A stretch of 46,815 bases of DNA from Anaerolineales bacterium (GCA_016789025.1 JAEURC010000014.1:1-46815); one strand, 5' to 3'; shown: positions 17,006 through 25,606, counted from the first letter of the stretch. Translations and numbers: made by a program. Notes: generated from the sequence alone by a model not told the origin.

Positions 17006-17988
17006 ACAACGGGAAACCACTGCTGAGCGTGCGCGGACTCACAACGGAATTCACCACACCGGAAGGCAAGATCGCGCGCGCGTTGGAAGATGTTTCATTT
17101 GACGTGATGCCCGGGCAAACGATCGGGCTGGTTGGCGAATCGGGTTCGGGGAAGACGACCACGCTCATGTCGCTGATGCGGCTGTTACCCGCAGGCGGAA
17201 GGATCACGGCGGGGAAAGTGATGTTCAACGACACAAACCTGCTGGCGCTGTCTGAACGCGAGATGCGCGATTATCGCTGGAAGAGCATGGCGATCGTGTT
17301 TCAGGGAGCGATGAACGCGCTCAACCCGGTGATGAAGGTGGGCGACCAGATCCACGAAGCGATCATGTTGCATAACTTGATGGATGAAGACGCGGCAGAG
17401 AAACGCGTGAAAGATTTGTTGGAGATGGTTGGCATTGCTCGGACGCGCCGCGATCAATATCCGCATCAATATTCGGGCGGGATGCGACAACGCGCGATGA
17501 TCGCCATGGCGTTGGCGTGCGCACCCGACCTGCTATTTGCCGACGAGCCGACCACCGCGTTGGATGTGATGATCCAAGCGCAGGTGCTTCAACTGTTGAG
17601 AGAAATTCAAAAGTCGCTCGGGCTTGCGATCGTGCTGGTGACGCACGATCTGGGAGTCGTCGCGGAAGTGTGCGACTCAGTCGTGGTGATGTACGGCGGC
17701 AAAGTTGCCGAATACGGAACAGCGGATCATATCTACAACGAAGCGCAGCATCCCTACACACAAAAACTCCTTGAGGCGTTTCCCGATGTGAGCAAGCCCG
17801 GTGACACGCTGGCATCCATCCCGGGGACGCCGCCGCGATTGACGAATCTCCCGCCGGGCTGCCGCTTCGAGCCGCGTTGTCATTTGAAGATCGAGAAATG
17901 TTCGCAAGTCAACCCGCCATTGCTTGAAGTATCTCCCAAACATTACGTCTCGTGCATTTTGCGCGAAGGCGCGGAGGCTGACCTGTGA
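17002..17988 (+). CDS. ABC importer ATPase, DppD/OppD type
   Basis: The 328-residue ATPase has Walker [10 protein letters not shown] (near residue 45), Q-loop in [12 protein letters not shown], signature [12 protein letters not shown] (near 155), Walker [13 protein letters not shown] (near 175) and the H-loop THDL. The C-terminus has the oligopeptide/dipeptide extension with spaced Cys residues (CRFEPRC...KC). In this class the D subunit works as a heterodimer with the F subunit, encoded next. Translation is coupled at both ends by overlaps (ATGA upstream, TGATG downstream). Confidence 0.93.
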   Translation: MNNGKPLLSVRGLTTEFTTPEGKIARALEDVSFDVMPGQTIGLVGESGSGKTTTLMSLMRLLPAGGRITAGKVMFNDTNLLALSEREMRDYRWKSMAIVFQGAMNALNPVMKVGDQIHEAIMLHNLMDEDAAEKRVKDLLEMVGIARTRRDQYPHQYSGGMRQRAMIAMALACAPDLLFADEPTTALDVMIQAQVLQLLREIQKSLGLAIVLVTHDLGVVAEVCDSVVVMYGGKVAEYGTADHIYNEAQHPYTQKLLEAFPDVSKPGDTLASIPGTPPRLTNLPPGCRFEPRCHLKIEKCSQVNPPLLEVSPKHYVSCILREGAEADL

Positions 17989-18995
17989 TGAATCAGACTC
18001 CCATGCTCGAAGTGCGCGGACTGTATAAATATTTCCCGGTCCATCAGGCTCTGGCAGACTCGTTGATGCGCCGCCCGCATTCCAACGTGAAAGCCGTGGA
18101 CGATGTTTCGTTTTCGCTCGCGCGCGGAGAAGTGCTGGCGGTGGTGGGGGAGTCGGGGTGCGGCAAGACCACCATTGCGCGGACGTTGATCGGGTTGGAA
18201 GCATTAACCAAAGGCGAGATCGTTTTCGACGGAAAGTTAGTCAACGCGCATTCGCAACAACCACACATCGGCTTGAAACAATTGCGCAAACGCGCCCAGA
18301 TGATCTTTCAAGACCCGTATGAATCGTTGAACCCGCGCGCGACAATATTCGAGATCGTTGCCGAACCTTTGGTCGTTCATGGAATGATCAAAGACAGGAA
18401 GGAACGAGTCGCGGCGGTCAAATCCGCGTTGGATGATGCCGGCTTGCGCCCCGCCGAAGATTACTTCATGCGCTATCCGCACGAACTCTCCGGCGGACAA
18501 CGCCAGCGTGTGGTGATCGCCAGCGCGATGGTCTTGCAGCCTGAGTTGTTGATCGCGGACGAGCCAGTTTCGATGCTCGACGTTTCCATCCGCGCCGAGA
18601 TTTTGAATCTGTTGCGCGATCTTCGCCAGAAGCGCGGCATCAGCATCGTGTTCATCACGCACGACCTCAGCACGGTCGCGTATTTTGCGGATCGAATCGC
18701 GGTGATGTATCTGGGTCGCATGGTGGAGATCGGACCCGCGCGCGAAGTGTTGCAGAATCCACAGCATCCATATACCAAAGCGTTGATCTCGGTGGCGCCT
18801 GTTCCCAATCCGCGATTGCGGCGCGAGCGGGTGATATTGCAGGGCGAAACGCCGAACCCGATCAACTTGCCGAGCGGCTGCCGATTTCATCCGCGTTGTC
18901 CTGTTGCGGTTGATATGTGCAAAGAGAACGATCCGCAATTGATCGAATTAAAACAAGGACATCAGGCGGCTTGCCTGCTTGTCACAAAATCATGA
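17988..18995 (+). CDS. ABC importer ATPase, DppF/OppF type
   Basis: The second ATPase of the importer has Walker A GESGCGKTT, Q-loop IFQDPYESLNP, signature LSGGQRQRVVIA and Walker B LLIADEPVSMLD. Met replaces the common Ala in the D-loop lead (usually EPVSALD). The C-terminal Cys-containing extension (CRFHPRCPV...C) matches the family. ATG 17988 shares a base with the upstream stop; a GTG at 17985 is the alternative. The last base pair of its stop codon is also the beginning of a 105-bp terminal-inverted-repeat element (18994-19098). It closes the importer operon. Confidence 0.93.
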   Translation: MNQTPMLEVRGLYKYFPVHQALADSLMRRPHSNVKAVDDVSFSLARGEVLAVVGESGCGKTTIARTLIGLEALTKGEIVFDGKLVNAHSQQPHIGLKQLRKRAQMIFQDPYESLNPRATIFEIVAEPLVVHGMIKDRKERVAAVKSALDDAGLRPAEDYFMRYPHELSGGQRQRVVIASAMVLQPELLIADEPVSMLDVSIRAEILNLLRDLRQKRGISIVFITHDLSTVAYFADRIAVMYLGRMVEIGPAREVLQNPQHPYTKALISVAPVPNPRLRRERVILQGETPNPINLPSGCRFHPRCPVAVDMCKENDPQLIELKQGHQAACLLVTKS

Positions 18996-19098
18996 CTTAC
19001 GCAGATAAAAATCTTTTGCCGCGAATTATCGCAAATTTTTAAAAAATTCGTGTCAATTAGCGAAATTCGCGGCTTGGTCTTGGGGTTTTGCGTAAGTC
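18994..19098. mobile_element. MITE-like element with 10-bp terminal inverted repeats
   Basis: The ends GACTTACGCA (18994-19003) and TGCGTAAGTC (19089-19098) are perfect inverted repeats. The 105-bp interior is AT-rich and non-coding, and itself contains imperfect inverted sequence (CGAATTATCGCAAATT and AATTAGCGAAATTCG). The left end overlaps the stop codon of the DppF-type gene. No transposase that could move it is in the window. Confidence 0.6.
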
Positions 19099-19117
19099 CT
19101 AAGAAAAAGGAGTTGCC

Positions 19118-19921
19118 ATGTTGTCCAACACTTCTCGCTTCCCTACTTATTTAACCGCTGTGTTATACGCGGTCCTCGGCGCGTTATTGTTCTTCATGCC
19201 CGATACGCTCGCGCCGGTCTTCGCATGGAAAGTGACCGCGTTCATGACCATGACCATCGGCGGTTGGTGCTTGGGCAACGCGTGGCTGGCGTTCATCGCC
19301 GCGCGGCGTTGGAACTGGGGACGAGTCTATTCATCCTTGCTGTATTTGGGTCTATTCGCCGTCGGCGAACTGCTCGTTGTTTATTTCTTCCGTAGCAAAC
19401 TCAACCTCGCGCATCCGATTGCATGGCTGTATCTGCTGACGTTGTTCGTCAACTTCGCCGCTTCATTGGTGACCCTCATGTTCTGGCTCCGCGCTTGCCC
19501 GCCGTTAGAAACATCAAGCGAGCAAACAAGTTCGTCGCAATATCGTATGCTTGTAATATTCATGATCTTTGTCGGCTTCTTAGGCTTATACGGCTCCATT
19601 GCTTCTGTCGGCGCGCCTGGCACGAACGGCGGCATCTTCCCTGAGGTGATGTCGCAATTTACACTGCGCAGTTTTGGCGCGTTCTATCTTGCCGTCGCGC
19701 TCAGCGTCGTTCCGTATCTTTGGGATAGAAGTATCAAAGCCATACTAACTCACTCCATCGCGTCGTATGGGTTGATCGTGTTTATCACCATCGCGGCATT
19801 TGCCTACATCCGCCTGTTCGATTTCGCCTCCAAGCCCGGCGGCTTGCTCTATTTCGGCGCGTATCTGGGCGTGGGCATCCCGTTATTGTTCGTGTTTCGG
19901 AAAAACGGAACCGGCGCTTGA
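19118..19921 (+). CDS. Polytopic membrane protein of unknown function
   Basis: The 267-residue protein is almost entirely hydrophobic, with about eight predicted membrane helices in two groups separated by a charged segment near residue 130 (PPLETSSEQTSSSQ). No conserved enzymatic motif or family is recognised. AAAGGAG lies about 8 nt before ATG 19118. Its stop overlaps the start of the RNA methyltransferase gene (TGATG at 19919-19923), so it opens a coupled run that continues to about 21827. Confidence 0.7.
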   Translation: MLSNTSRFPTYLTAVLYAVLGALLFFMPDTLAPVFAWKVTAFMTMTIGGWCLGNAWLAFIAARRWNWGRVYSSLLYLGLFAVGELLVVYFFRSKLNLAHPIAWLYLLTLFVNFAASLVTLMFWLRACPPLETSSEQTSSSQYRMLVIFMIFVGFLGLYGSIASVGAPGTNGGIFPEVMSQFTLRSFGAFYLAVALSVVPYLWDRSIKAILTHSIASYGLIVFITIAAFAYIRLFDFASKPGGLLYFGAYLGVGIPLLFVFRKNGTGA

Positions 19922-20691
19922 TGGACATCACCAGCGCGCAAAATCCGCGCGTCAAGCACATCGTCAAACTGCGCGACGATAAAAAGACTCGCAAAGAAGA
20001 CGGCTTGATGCTGGTGGAGGGATTCGACGAGATCCAGCATGCCCTCGCGGCTGGACACACCCCGCAGACGCTTCTCTTTGGACCTGAGCTTGCCTCGCGA
20101 GCGTTGACCGATTCTTCCATTGAAACTTTGACCGTCTCCCGCGCGGTCTTCGAGAAAATTTCGTATCGTGAAAATCCCGATGGGTGGATGGGGATCTTTC
20201 CGATTCCCAAAATATCCCTCGCTGATTTAACATTGAGCAAGACGCCGCTTATGATCGTCGCCGAGTCTATCGAGAAGCCGGGCAACCTCGGCGCGATCCT
20301 CCGCACAGCCGACGCGGCGGGCGTGGACGCGCTCCTTGTCTGTGATGCGCGCGTGGATGTGTGGAATCCCAACGTGGTGCGAGCGAGTCGAGGCGCGGTG
20401 TTCAGCGTGCCAGTTGTCGAATGCGAAAACGCCGAAGCGTTGAAGTGGCTGAAGAGGGGCGGGATGCGTGTCGTCGCGGCGAGTCCGTCTGCCGAGGAAA
20501 TTTATTCCGATGTGGATTTGAAGAGTCCCGTTGCGATCGTCGTTGGGACGGAGGACGAGGGGCTATCCGATTTTTGGATGACGAACGCGGATGTAAAAGT
20601 GAAGATCCCGATGATGGGGAAAGTGAATTCGTTGAATGTGTCGGTTTCGACGGCGTTGATCGTGTACGAAGCGATGCGGCAACGCGCATGA
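19921..20691 (+). CDS. TrmH/SpoU-family RNA 2'-O-methyltransferase
   Basis: The 256-residue protein has an N-terminal substrate-binding domain (SAQNPRVKHIVKLRDDKKTRKEDGLMLVEG; positions 5-35) and a C-terminal SPOUT knot. The three family motifs are visible: EKPGNLGAILRTADAAG (about 121-137), IVVGTEDEGL (about 203-212) and IPMMGKVNSLNVSVSTALIVYE near the end. Such enzymes methylate ribose 2'-OH in 23S rRNA or tRNA. The target cannot be read from the sequence. ATG 19921 is chosen because it overlaps the preceding stop; the TTG at 19918 is less likely. Its own stop overlaps the next start as ATGA (20688-20691). Confidence 0.9.
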   Translation: MDITSAQNPRVKHIVKLRDDKKTRKEDGLMLVEGFDEIQHALAAGHTPQTLLFGPELASRALTDSSIETLTVSRAVFEKISYRENPDGWMGIFPIPKISLADLTLSKTPLMIVAESIEKPGNLGAILRTADAAGVDALLVCDARVDVWNPNVVRASRGAVFSVPVVECENAEALKWLKRGGMRVVAASPSAEEIYSDVDLKSPVAIVVGTEDEGLSDFWMTNADVKVKIPMMGKVNSLNVSVSTALIVYEAMRQRA

Positions 20692-21827
20692 CGCAGGAAT
20701 ATTCTGTTCCGCGCGAATCCTATTCGCAATTGTTCCTGCGCTTCTTGAAGTTTGGCTTCCTCGCCTGGGGCGGACCCGTTGCGCAGATCGCGATGATTCG
20801 GCAGGAGTTGGTCGAAGAGGAAAAATGGATCTCGCCCGAGCGGTTCAATCGCGTGCTGGGGGTGTATCAAATTTTGCCCGGACCCGAAGCGAATGAACTA
20901 TGCGTCTATTTCGGCATGATGTCGCGCGGACGACTCGGCGGTTTGCTGGCGGGGCTTGGCTTTATGTTGCCGGGCTTTTTCTTGATGTTCGCGCTTTCGT
21001 GGTTTTACGTGGAGTATGGAATCAACTCGGTGTTGTTCGCAGGAATCTTTTACGGGTTTCAAGCCGCCGTGCCCGCGTTGATCGTACGCGCCGTGCATCG
21101 CATCGGAACCCACGCGTTGCGCGACAAATGGCTGTGGGCGATTGGTATCGCGAGTGCGCTGGCGACATTTTTGAACGTGAACTTTATACTCGTCCTCGTC
21201 GCCGGAGGAATCGCATACGCGCTTGCGAAACAGACTACATTCGCCAATCCCATGCTTCTCGTTCTTCCAATATCTGGCGTTGCAGTTTCTTTCTCAGCGC
21301 CGACGACTCTTGAATTGCTAGGCTACGGCTTTCGCACAGGCTTGCTCACTTTCGGCGGCGCGTACACGGCGATTCCGTTCTTGCAACGCGACGCGGTGAT
21401 CGTCGGCGCATGGATGACGAATCAACAATTTCTCGACGGGCTTGCCTTATCGAGCATACTACCCGCGCCGTTGATCATCTTCTCGACGTTTGTCGGCTAC
21501 CTCGGCGGAGGTCCGCTGGGCGCGCTGGCGCTGACGGCGGGAGTGTTCATCCCCGCGTTTTCTTTCACATTGATAGGGCACGATCTTTTCGAACGGCTTG
21601 TCGAAAATAAACAAGTCCATTCGTTGCTAGACGGCGTGACCGCCGCAGTGGTGGGTTTGATCGCTGTGACGGCAGTGCGGCTCTTTCAAACCGCGTTACC
21701 CGACTTCCCCGCGATCGGCATTTTTATATTGGCTTTATTTGCTTTGTATCGTTGGAAGGCAAAAACCGCCATCGCAGGCGTAATGCTCGGCGCGGGACTG
21801 CTTGGCTTGATCGTCCGCATGTTGTAA
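20688..21827 (+). CDS. Chromate transporter (CHR/ChrA) family protein
   Basis: The start at ATG 20688 gives 379 residues and an ATGA overlap with the upstream stop; a longer frame back to 20361 lies wholly inside the methyltransferase gene and is rejected. The protein has the duplicated two-domain layout of long ChrA proteins. Each half begins with the family motif: FLKFGFLAWGGPVAQIAMI near residue 15 and LLTFGGAYTAIPFL near residue 215. About ten membrane helices are predicted. Characterised members export chromate by proton-coupled transport. Coupling to an RNA methyltransferase gene is probably a matter of operon packing rather than joint function. Confidence 0.88.
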   Translation: MTQEYSVPRESYSQLFLRFLKFGFLAWGGPVAQIAMIRQELVEEEKWISPERFNRVLGVYQILPGPEANELCVYFGMMSRGRLGGLLAGLGFMLPGFFLMFALSWFYVEYGINSVLFAGIFYGFQAAVPALIVRAVHRIGTHALRDKWLWAIGIASALATFLNVNFILVLVAGGIAYALAKQTTFANPMLLVLPISGVAVSFSAPTTLELLGYGFRTGLLTFGGAYTAIPFLQRDAVIVGAWMTNQQFLDGLALSSILPAPLIIFSTFVGYLGGGPLGALALTAGVFIPAFSFTLIGHDLFERLVENKQVHSLLDGVTAAVVGLIAVTAVRLFQTALPDFPAIGIFILALFALYRWKAKTAIAGVMLGAGLLGLIVRML

Positions 21828-21861
21828 AATGACCAGAACACCAGCAAAAGGAGCCTTCAAG

Positions 21862-22368
21862 ATGAATACAGTCACTCTGCGAGGTTGTTTTGCCTTGTTG
21901 TTAATCGCTCTGGCAAGTTGCGCGCCGGCCGCAACGGAAATCCCCGCATCGCCAACGCCTGCGGATACAGCAACGCCCGCGCCTCCAACGGCTACGTTCA
22001 CACCTGCCGTCAGCCCGACACCGATCCCCACCGCGAACTTTACATTGGCAGATATCATCGGTACCTGGTTTCGCTCAGATCCTGACCGTGGGAACCTGTA
22101 TCTGATCTTTCAAGAAGGCGGAGGATATCTCGCCTCGCATGGAACTCCCGACGGGGTCGTTCATTCTGGAAAATACACATTAGACGGAAGAGTCTTCACC
22201 TTCGTCAACGGTTGGAATTGTTCGCCTCTTGGAGAGACGGAGGGAAAATATATTCTCAGGCTTGGAGGCGGCGGTCAATTTCTTCTGTTTGAAACGTTGG
22301 ACGATAAATGTCCCGACCGCCCTAGTTCGTTGAAAAGCGTTCGCTGGGATAAGGTTGAAACTCCATAG
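21862..22368 (+). CDS. Small lipoprotein, about 168 residues
   Basis: A lipoprotein signal (MNTVTLRGCFALLLIALASC, Cys20) is followed by a Pro/Thr/Ala-rich linker and a compact C-terminal domain of about 110 residues with many Gly, Trp and Phe residues (IIGTWFRSDPDRGNLYLIF start), which looks like a lipocalin- or META-like beta barrel. No specific family is assigned. ATG 21862 is chosen because AAAAGGAG sits about 8 nt upstream and the signal peptide then begins properly; the frame to 21829 adds only 11 residues. It directly abuts the next gene (22369), so the two are co-translated. Confidence 0.78.
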   Translation: MNTVTLRGCFALLLIALASCAPAATEIPASPTPADTATPAPPTATFTPAVSPTPIPTANFTLADIIGTWFRSDPDRGNLYLIFQEGGGYLASHGTPDGVVHSGKYTLDGRVFTFVNGWNCSPLGETEGKYILRLGGGGQFLLFETLDDKCPDRPSSLKSVRWDKVETP

Positions 22369-23256
22369 ATGAACTGGATCATTGGCATCACAATCGGCGT
22401 CATCGTCGGCTACCTGCTCGATCGCGAGATCTATTTTTACGAGGGCGCGCATCTCGGTCCGCGCGCGCAGGCGTGGTTGTATGATCGCTGGTCTCGCAAA
22501 TATGACGCGGGCAAGCGCGAGAGTCAACTGCGGGATGACGAGATGCTGGCGCGTCCTTTGCTTGATACATTGAAAGACACCCCCGAACCATTCATTTTGG
22601 ATTTTGCAACAGGCACGGGACGTCTCTCGTTCGCGTTGTTGAATCAAGCGGACTTCACCGGTCGCATCATCGCGCTCGATCTTTCGCAGGGGATGCTGGA
22701 GCAGGCTTCGGAGAAATTATCCCGCGCTGAGCGGAGGGACGATGATTCTCCGTCCCGCAGACGAAGCGCAAGCGTCGAATTGATTCGCCACCTTGCATTG
22801 CCTCTGCCGTTCCCCGATTCAACCTTCAACGTGGTTTGCGCGTTGGAGGTGCTGGAACTCTTCCCATCCATGGACGAACCGCTGAAAGAACTCACTCGCG
22901 TCCTGCGCCCGGGCGGAATCTTGCTCACCACGCGCGGCACGGAGGAGTCGGGACGCAGGGCGAAGGTGAAGAGCAAGCCGGTTTTCACGTCCCTGCTTGA
23001 GGCGAACGGACTGCGTGAGATTCAGATCACACCGTGGTGGAAGTTGTTCGACCGCGTTCTGGCGCGTAAGAATGGAGAGTCGAGTCCCGTTGTTGGCGCG
23101 AAGAACTTGTCAGAGGTGTTGCGGTGTGGGGTGTGCGGACAGGTCGAATGGGGGAGAGCTCGTGCTGAGCCTGGTCGAAGCGAGGCGAGTGCATTAACTT
23201 GTCGGTCGTGCGGGAAGTCGTTGTCCGTCACAACCACAGGGATCGTTCTGAACTAG
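22369..23256 (+). CDS. SAM-dependent methyltransferase with membrane anchor, zinc ribbon and two repeat insertions
   Basis: The 295-residue protein begins with a membrane helix (2-19), then a class I methyltransferase domain: motif I ILDFATGTGRLS (about 75-86), acidic loop IIALDLSQGML and the later FPDSTFNVVCALEVLE. The C-terminus ends in a zinc ribbon, CGVCG and CRSCG. Two segments do not fit the fold and have repeat-like DNA: AERRDDDSPSRRRSAS (about 120-135, DNA about 22726-22775, built from CTGAGCGGAG-type sequence) and RARAEPGRSEASAL between the two zinc-ribbon knuckles (DNA about 23152-23190). Both keep frame. Substrate unknown. ATG 22369 is immediately after the stop of the lipoprotein gene. 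Confidence 0.8.
   Translation: MNWIIGITIGVIVGYLLDREIYFYEGAHLGPRAQAWLYDRWSRKYDAGKRESQLRDDEMLARPLLDTLKDTPEPFILDFATGTGRLSFALLNQADFTGRIIALDLSQGMLEQASEKLSRAERRDDDSPSRRRSASVELIRHLALPLPFPDSTFNVVCALEVLELFPSMDEPLKELTRVLRPGGILLTTRGTEESGRRAKVKSKPVFTSLLEANGLREIQITPWWKLFDRVLARKNGESSPVVGAKNLSEVLRCGVCGQVEWGRARAEPGRSEASALTCRSCGKSLSVTTTGIVLN
22726..22775 (+). repeat. CTGAGCGGAG-type repeat in frame in the methyltransferase gene
   Basis: The stretch contains GCTGAGCGGAGGGACG, ends in GCAGACGAAGCG and shares both parts with intergenic copies at 5757-5823 and with the in-gene copy at 37511-37570. It encodes an Arg/Asp/Ser-rich segment lying between canonical methyltransferase motifs. Confidence 0.6.
23152..23190 (+). 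repeat. CTGAGCCTGGTCGAAGC-type repeat in frame in the zinc ribbon
   Basis: GAGCTCGTGCTGAGCC and GGTCGAAGCGAGGCGAG sit between the two CxxC knuckles of the C-terminal zinc ribbon. The motif CTGAGC...TCGAAGC is typical of dispersed repeats; here it is translated and lengthens the loop between knuckles. Confidence 0.5.
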
Positions 23257-23273
23257 GGGCAAATCCAGCCAAC

Positions 23274-23311
23274 AAAAAATCGGCAGACCTTTTGGCGCTG
23301 CCGATTTTTTT
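23274..23311. terminator. Bidirectional rho-independent terminator
   Basis: AAAAAATCGGCAG and CTGCCGATTTTTT form a 13-bp perfect stem with a 12-nt loop; A- and T-runs make it work in both directions. It separates the convergent methyltransferase gene (+) and the 74-residue gene (-). Confidence 0.9.
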
Positions 23312-23322
23312 GCGCGATATGG

Positions 23323-23547
23323 TTATTTTTTCAGCGCGTTGATCTCTACCAGAACTTTTTTGACCATGTCCTCGGTAAGCCCCGCATCTTTCGCTTGCGG
23401 CATGGCAATCACGGTTTTGAGCGTCATGCCCTTTGCCAGTCCGATCATGGGGTTTTTGGAGATGCCTGGAGCGTATTTCTCGAGGACTTTTACCGCTCCC
23501 GCGTCTTTCAAAATTTCTCCGACCTTGGTGTCTAATGTGTAAGCCAT
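23323..23547 (-). CDS. Small helical domain protein, 74 residues (DUF1858-like)
   Basis: The small soluble protein contains a single helical domain: TKVGEILKDAGAVKVLEKYAPGI, then NPMIGLAKGMTLKTVIAMP and a Lys-rich C-terminal helix. The pattern resembles DUF1858-like and related small helical domains that are sometimes fused to the C-terminus of extracellular enzymes; here it stands alone. Function is unknown. ATG 23547 has GAGGAG about 8 nt upstream and a TATAAT -10 box at 23589-23584. The bidirectional terminator lies directly behind it. Confidence 0.75.
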   Translation of the reverse strand: MAYTLDTKVGEILKDAGAVKVLEKYAPGISKNPMIGLAKGMTLKTVIAMPQAKDAGLTEDMVKKVLVEINALKK

Positions 23548-23583
23548 TTGAATCTCCTCGTAGCTGGTTTAGCGTACGCGCCT

Positions 23584-23589
23584 ATTATA
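23584..23589 (-). promoter_or_regulatory. Candidate -10 box of the 74-residue gene
   Basis: A perfect TATAAT on the minus strand lies 36 nt before the start codon, with the GAGGAG ribosome site in between. The -35 region has no good match. Confidence 0.5.
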
Positions 23590-23749
23590 CAACGTTAGTT
23601 ACTTTCGTTTCCCCGATGAGCAGGAGGATCAACTGCGGGGCGAATCTCTGCGGATTTGTTAGTTTACGCCTGTACCTTTTCGCCGTCGCGCCGTCATGTT
23701 TCCAACGATCTGTTGTCGTTTCCGTACATCAAGACATAAGGAGAATCTC

Positions 23750-23854
23750 ATGTTGCTATTGCTAAAAACGCTCGCCATTGCCGTCGCCGCCGGGTTTTTC
23801 TGGCTGGTGGGACAGTTCACGGTGGAGTATTTCAGACCGTATAAGAAACACTAA
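23750..23854 (+). CDS. 34-residue single-helix membrane peptide
   Basis: ATG 23750 opens a 34-codon frame beginning MLLLLKTLAIAVAAGFFWL, which is a single membrane helix, followed by a short tail ending YFRPYKKH. AAGGAG lies 6 nt upstream and a strong terminator follows at 23906-23946, so it has the marks of a real small gene. The positive C-terminal tail suggests an N-out/C-in orientation. It is not related to a family I recognise; small membrane proteins of this size often modulate a transporter or enzyme. Confidence 0.65.
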   Translation: MLLLLKTLAIAVAAGFFWLVGQFTVEYFRPYKKH

Positions 23855-23905
23855 TTCATCTACATAACACTAACGACCACGGAAGTCTTTCAGGCTCGGG
23901 AATTC

Positions 23906-23946
23906 AGCTGACAGTCATTTTGAAAATGACTGTCAGCTTTTTATTT
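23906..23946 (+). terminator. Rho-independent terminator behind the 34-residue gene
   Basis: A perfect 16-bp stem (AGCTGACAGTCATTTT with its complement, one-base loop in the written form) is followed by TTTTTATT. It also shields the downstream minus-strand gene at 24014. Confidence 0.9.
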
Positions 23947-24013
23947 GGGTATGCGAATCAATGACCTCCGCGTTTTCCAAACGGCGACGGCAGGTTTAGA
24001 CTTTCGTCTCGAA

Positions 24014-25606
24014 TTATTTTAACCGATCTTTCTGTTGTTGTTCAAGAAGATCGTGAATTTGATTTCTGAAAAACCGGTAAAGCCAGTATCCCATCAACAA
24101 TAGAGAAGATAGAGCCATCCATATATTTACATCGCTCAAGGATTTTTTAGATGCAAGAAATTGAACAAAATCTACCAAAAATGAGGGCGCCGCTATTAGT
24201 AAGGCAACTACGGTGATAATAAAACCTGCCCGATCTATCGCCGCCTGACTTTGATTCAATTCTTGTTGAAGTTCCATGCTGGAAAAGAATTGGACAAAAC
24301 TGACCAATTCATCCACATTTCGCTCCACGTAATCCTTTACTTCTTGAATGTGCAGGGTTTCGTTGAGGAACTCGAACTTTCTCACCGCATAACTTGCGCG
24401 AAACGACGAAGAAGGGACGAGAATATCGCGTATAAACGGCAGTGTCTTGAAGGAATAAGAAAATGATCGAGCCATACGGAGGATATCCTGCGTATCTTCC
24501 TTCGATATATTTCCATCCACCACTTTTTCTGTGAGACGGGGCACGGTTTCTAAAATTCCAGTCGTAGAATAGGCGATACTTTGCAAGGCTGTACGAATGA
24601 CAATTGTATGCTCGATACCTCGACAAATGCACTCCCAATAGTACTTGTAATCAACCACTCGCGTTCTATCTCTCCCGGCGATGAAAATTTTTTGAGCGGG
24701 GAAATAAATTAACGCGCGTTCTGGAGCGAAAATACAAAGATCGTTCTTCCAACTAGCAAGGTCAATCAAATTGCTATACGCTTCCCTGTCAATAATGGGA
24801 AAATTCACAACGTTCTTATCGTCCAAGACTAGCACTCCCTCGACTATTGCGGCAAGAATATCCATGTAATCCTGGCGCAACTTATCTGCTTCAACGCGCC
24901 GATTCGAACAATGTCTACAGTAGATTTCCTCCAAGAAGAGGGTGGCGTACCGCTGGCGGTAGGGCAGTGTTTCAGGGTTTGGGCCGAGGGGTCGTAATGC
25001 CATAGTAATGTCTTCTTCCCCCTCACGAACGGAGATTACGGGCGGGAGGTTCTCAATGAACTTATCTGCGCAAAATAAAGCCAGTTTTAACATCGTTGAC
25101 TGATCGTCGAAATTTCCCTTGTTCGCAAGTCTTAACTCCATAAGGTCGCGAAGAATTTCGATAATTTTTTCTCCATCATGTTTAGTCGGCCGCGTCAACT
25201 TTATTTCAAGGAATCCGGAACGCGACATTCGAATCCGAACTTCGTAGCGCTCTACTGCCATTTTAAGTTGAGGATCGTCGGGTATATCAGCCAATTCTTT
25301 TTGGAAGTAAAAAGTGGGAAAAAACCAGTCTCGAATCAAATGTCGTCGAAATACCTGAAAATCATGACCGCTATCCAGGATTTGTTCTTCGTCGCGGTCT
25401 TTTGCAAAATAGTTTGTAGGAGCGAGTAGTTTAATTGCGTCTGCAAACGCTTTTCCTCCTCGCACACGATCGAGATTCTCGCGAGAATCTACAGATAAAT
25501 ACGCGCTTAGGCTCAGAACCATAAACACATCCACTCTGCCTTTGGCGTAAAAGTGCTCTGACGGAATTACGTCTTTCGGATTGCACTTACAAGTTTTTGC
25601 AACCAT
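24014..25606 (-). CDS. Large unknown membrane-anchored protein, 530 residues
   Basis: The N-terminal 430 residues are soluble and mixed alpha/beta, with no recognised domain; Cys pairs occur in CKCNP (7-11) and CRHC (about 233-236). A long helix (IQEVKDYVERNVDELVSFV, about 420-440) leads into two membrane helices near 465-485 and 500-515, and a basic C-terminal tail. A long helix followed by a helical hairpin at the C-terminus is reminiscent of CorA-like and DUF155/RMD1-like proteins, but the GMN motif is absent, so this is only topology. The gene is AT-richer than its neighbours and isolated by a terminator on one side, suggesting acquisition. GGGAG is about 11 nt before ATG 25606. Confidence 0.7.
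   Translation of the reverse strand: MVAKTCKCNPKDVIPSEHFYAKGRVDVFMVLSLSAYLSVDSRENLDRVRGGKAFADAIKLLAPTNYFAKDRDEEQILDSGHDFQVFRRHLIRDWFFPTFYFQKELADIPDDPQLKMAVERYEVRIRMSRSGFLEIKLTRPTKHDGEKIIEILRDLMELRLANKGNFDDQSTMLKLALFCADKFIENLPPVISVREGEEDITMALRPLGPNPETLPYRQRYATLFLEEIYCRHCSNRRVEADKLRQDYMDILAAIVEGVLVLDDKNVVNFPIIDREAYSNLIDLASWKNDLCIFAPERALIYFPAQKIFIAGRDRTRVVDYKYYWECICRGIEHTIVIRTALQSIAYSTTGILETVPRLTEKVVDGNISKEDTQDILRMARSFSYSFKTLPFIRDILVPSSSFRASYAVRKFEFLNETLHIQEVKDYVERNVDELVSFVQFFSSMELQQELNQSQAAIDRAGFIITVVALLIAAPSFLVDFVQFLASKKSLSDVNIWMALSSLLLMGYWLYRFFRNQIHDLLEQQQKDRLK

Noticed and set aside
20361..20687. An extended N-terminus for the chromate-type transporter
   Set aside because: The extension lies within the TrmH-type gene in another frame, has a low-complexity Arg/Ser/Glu composition, and the ATGA overlap at 20688 gives the proper family start.
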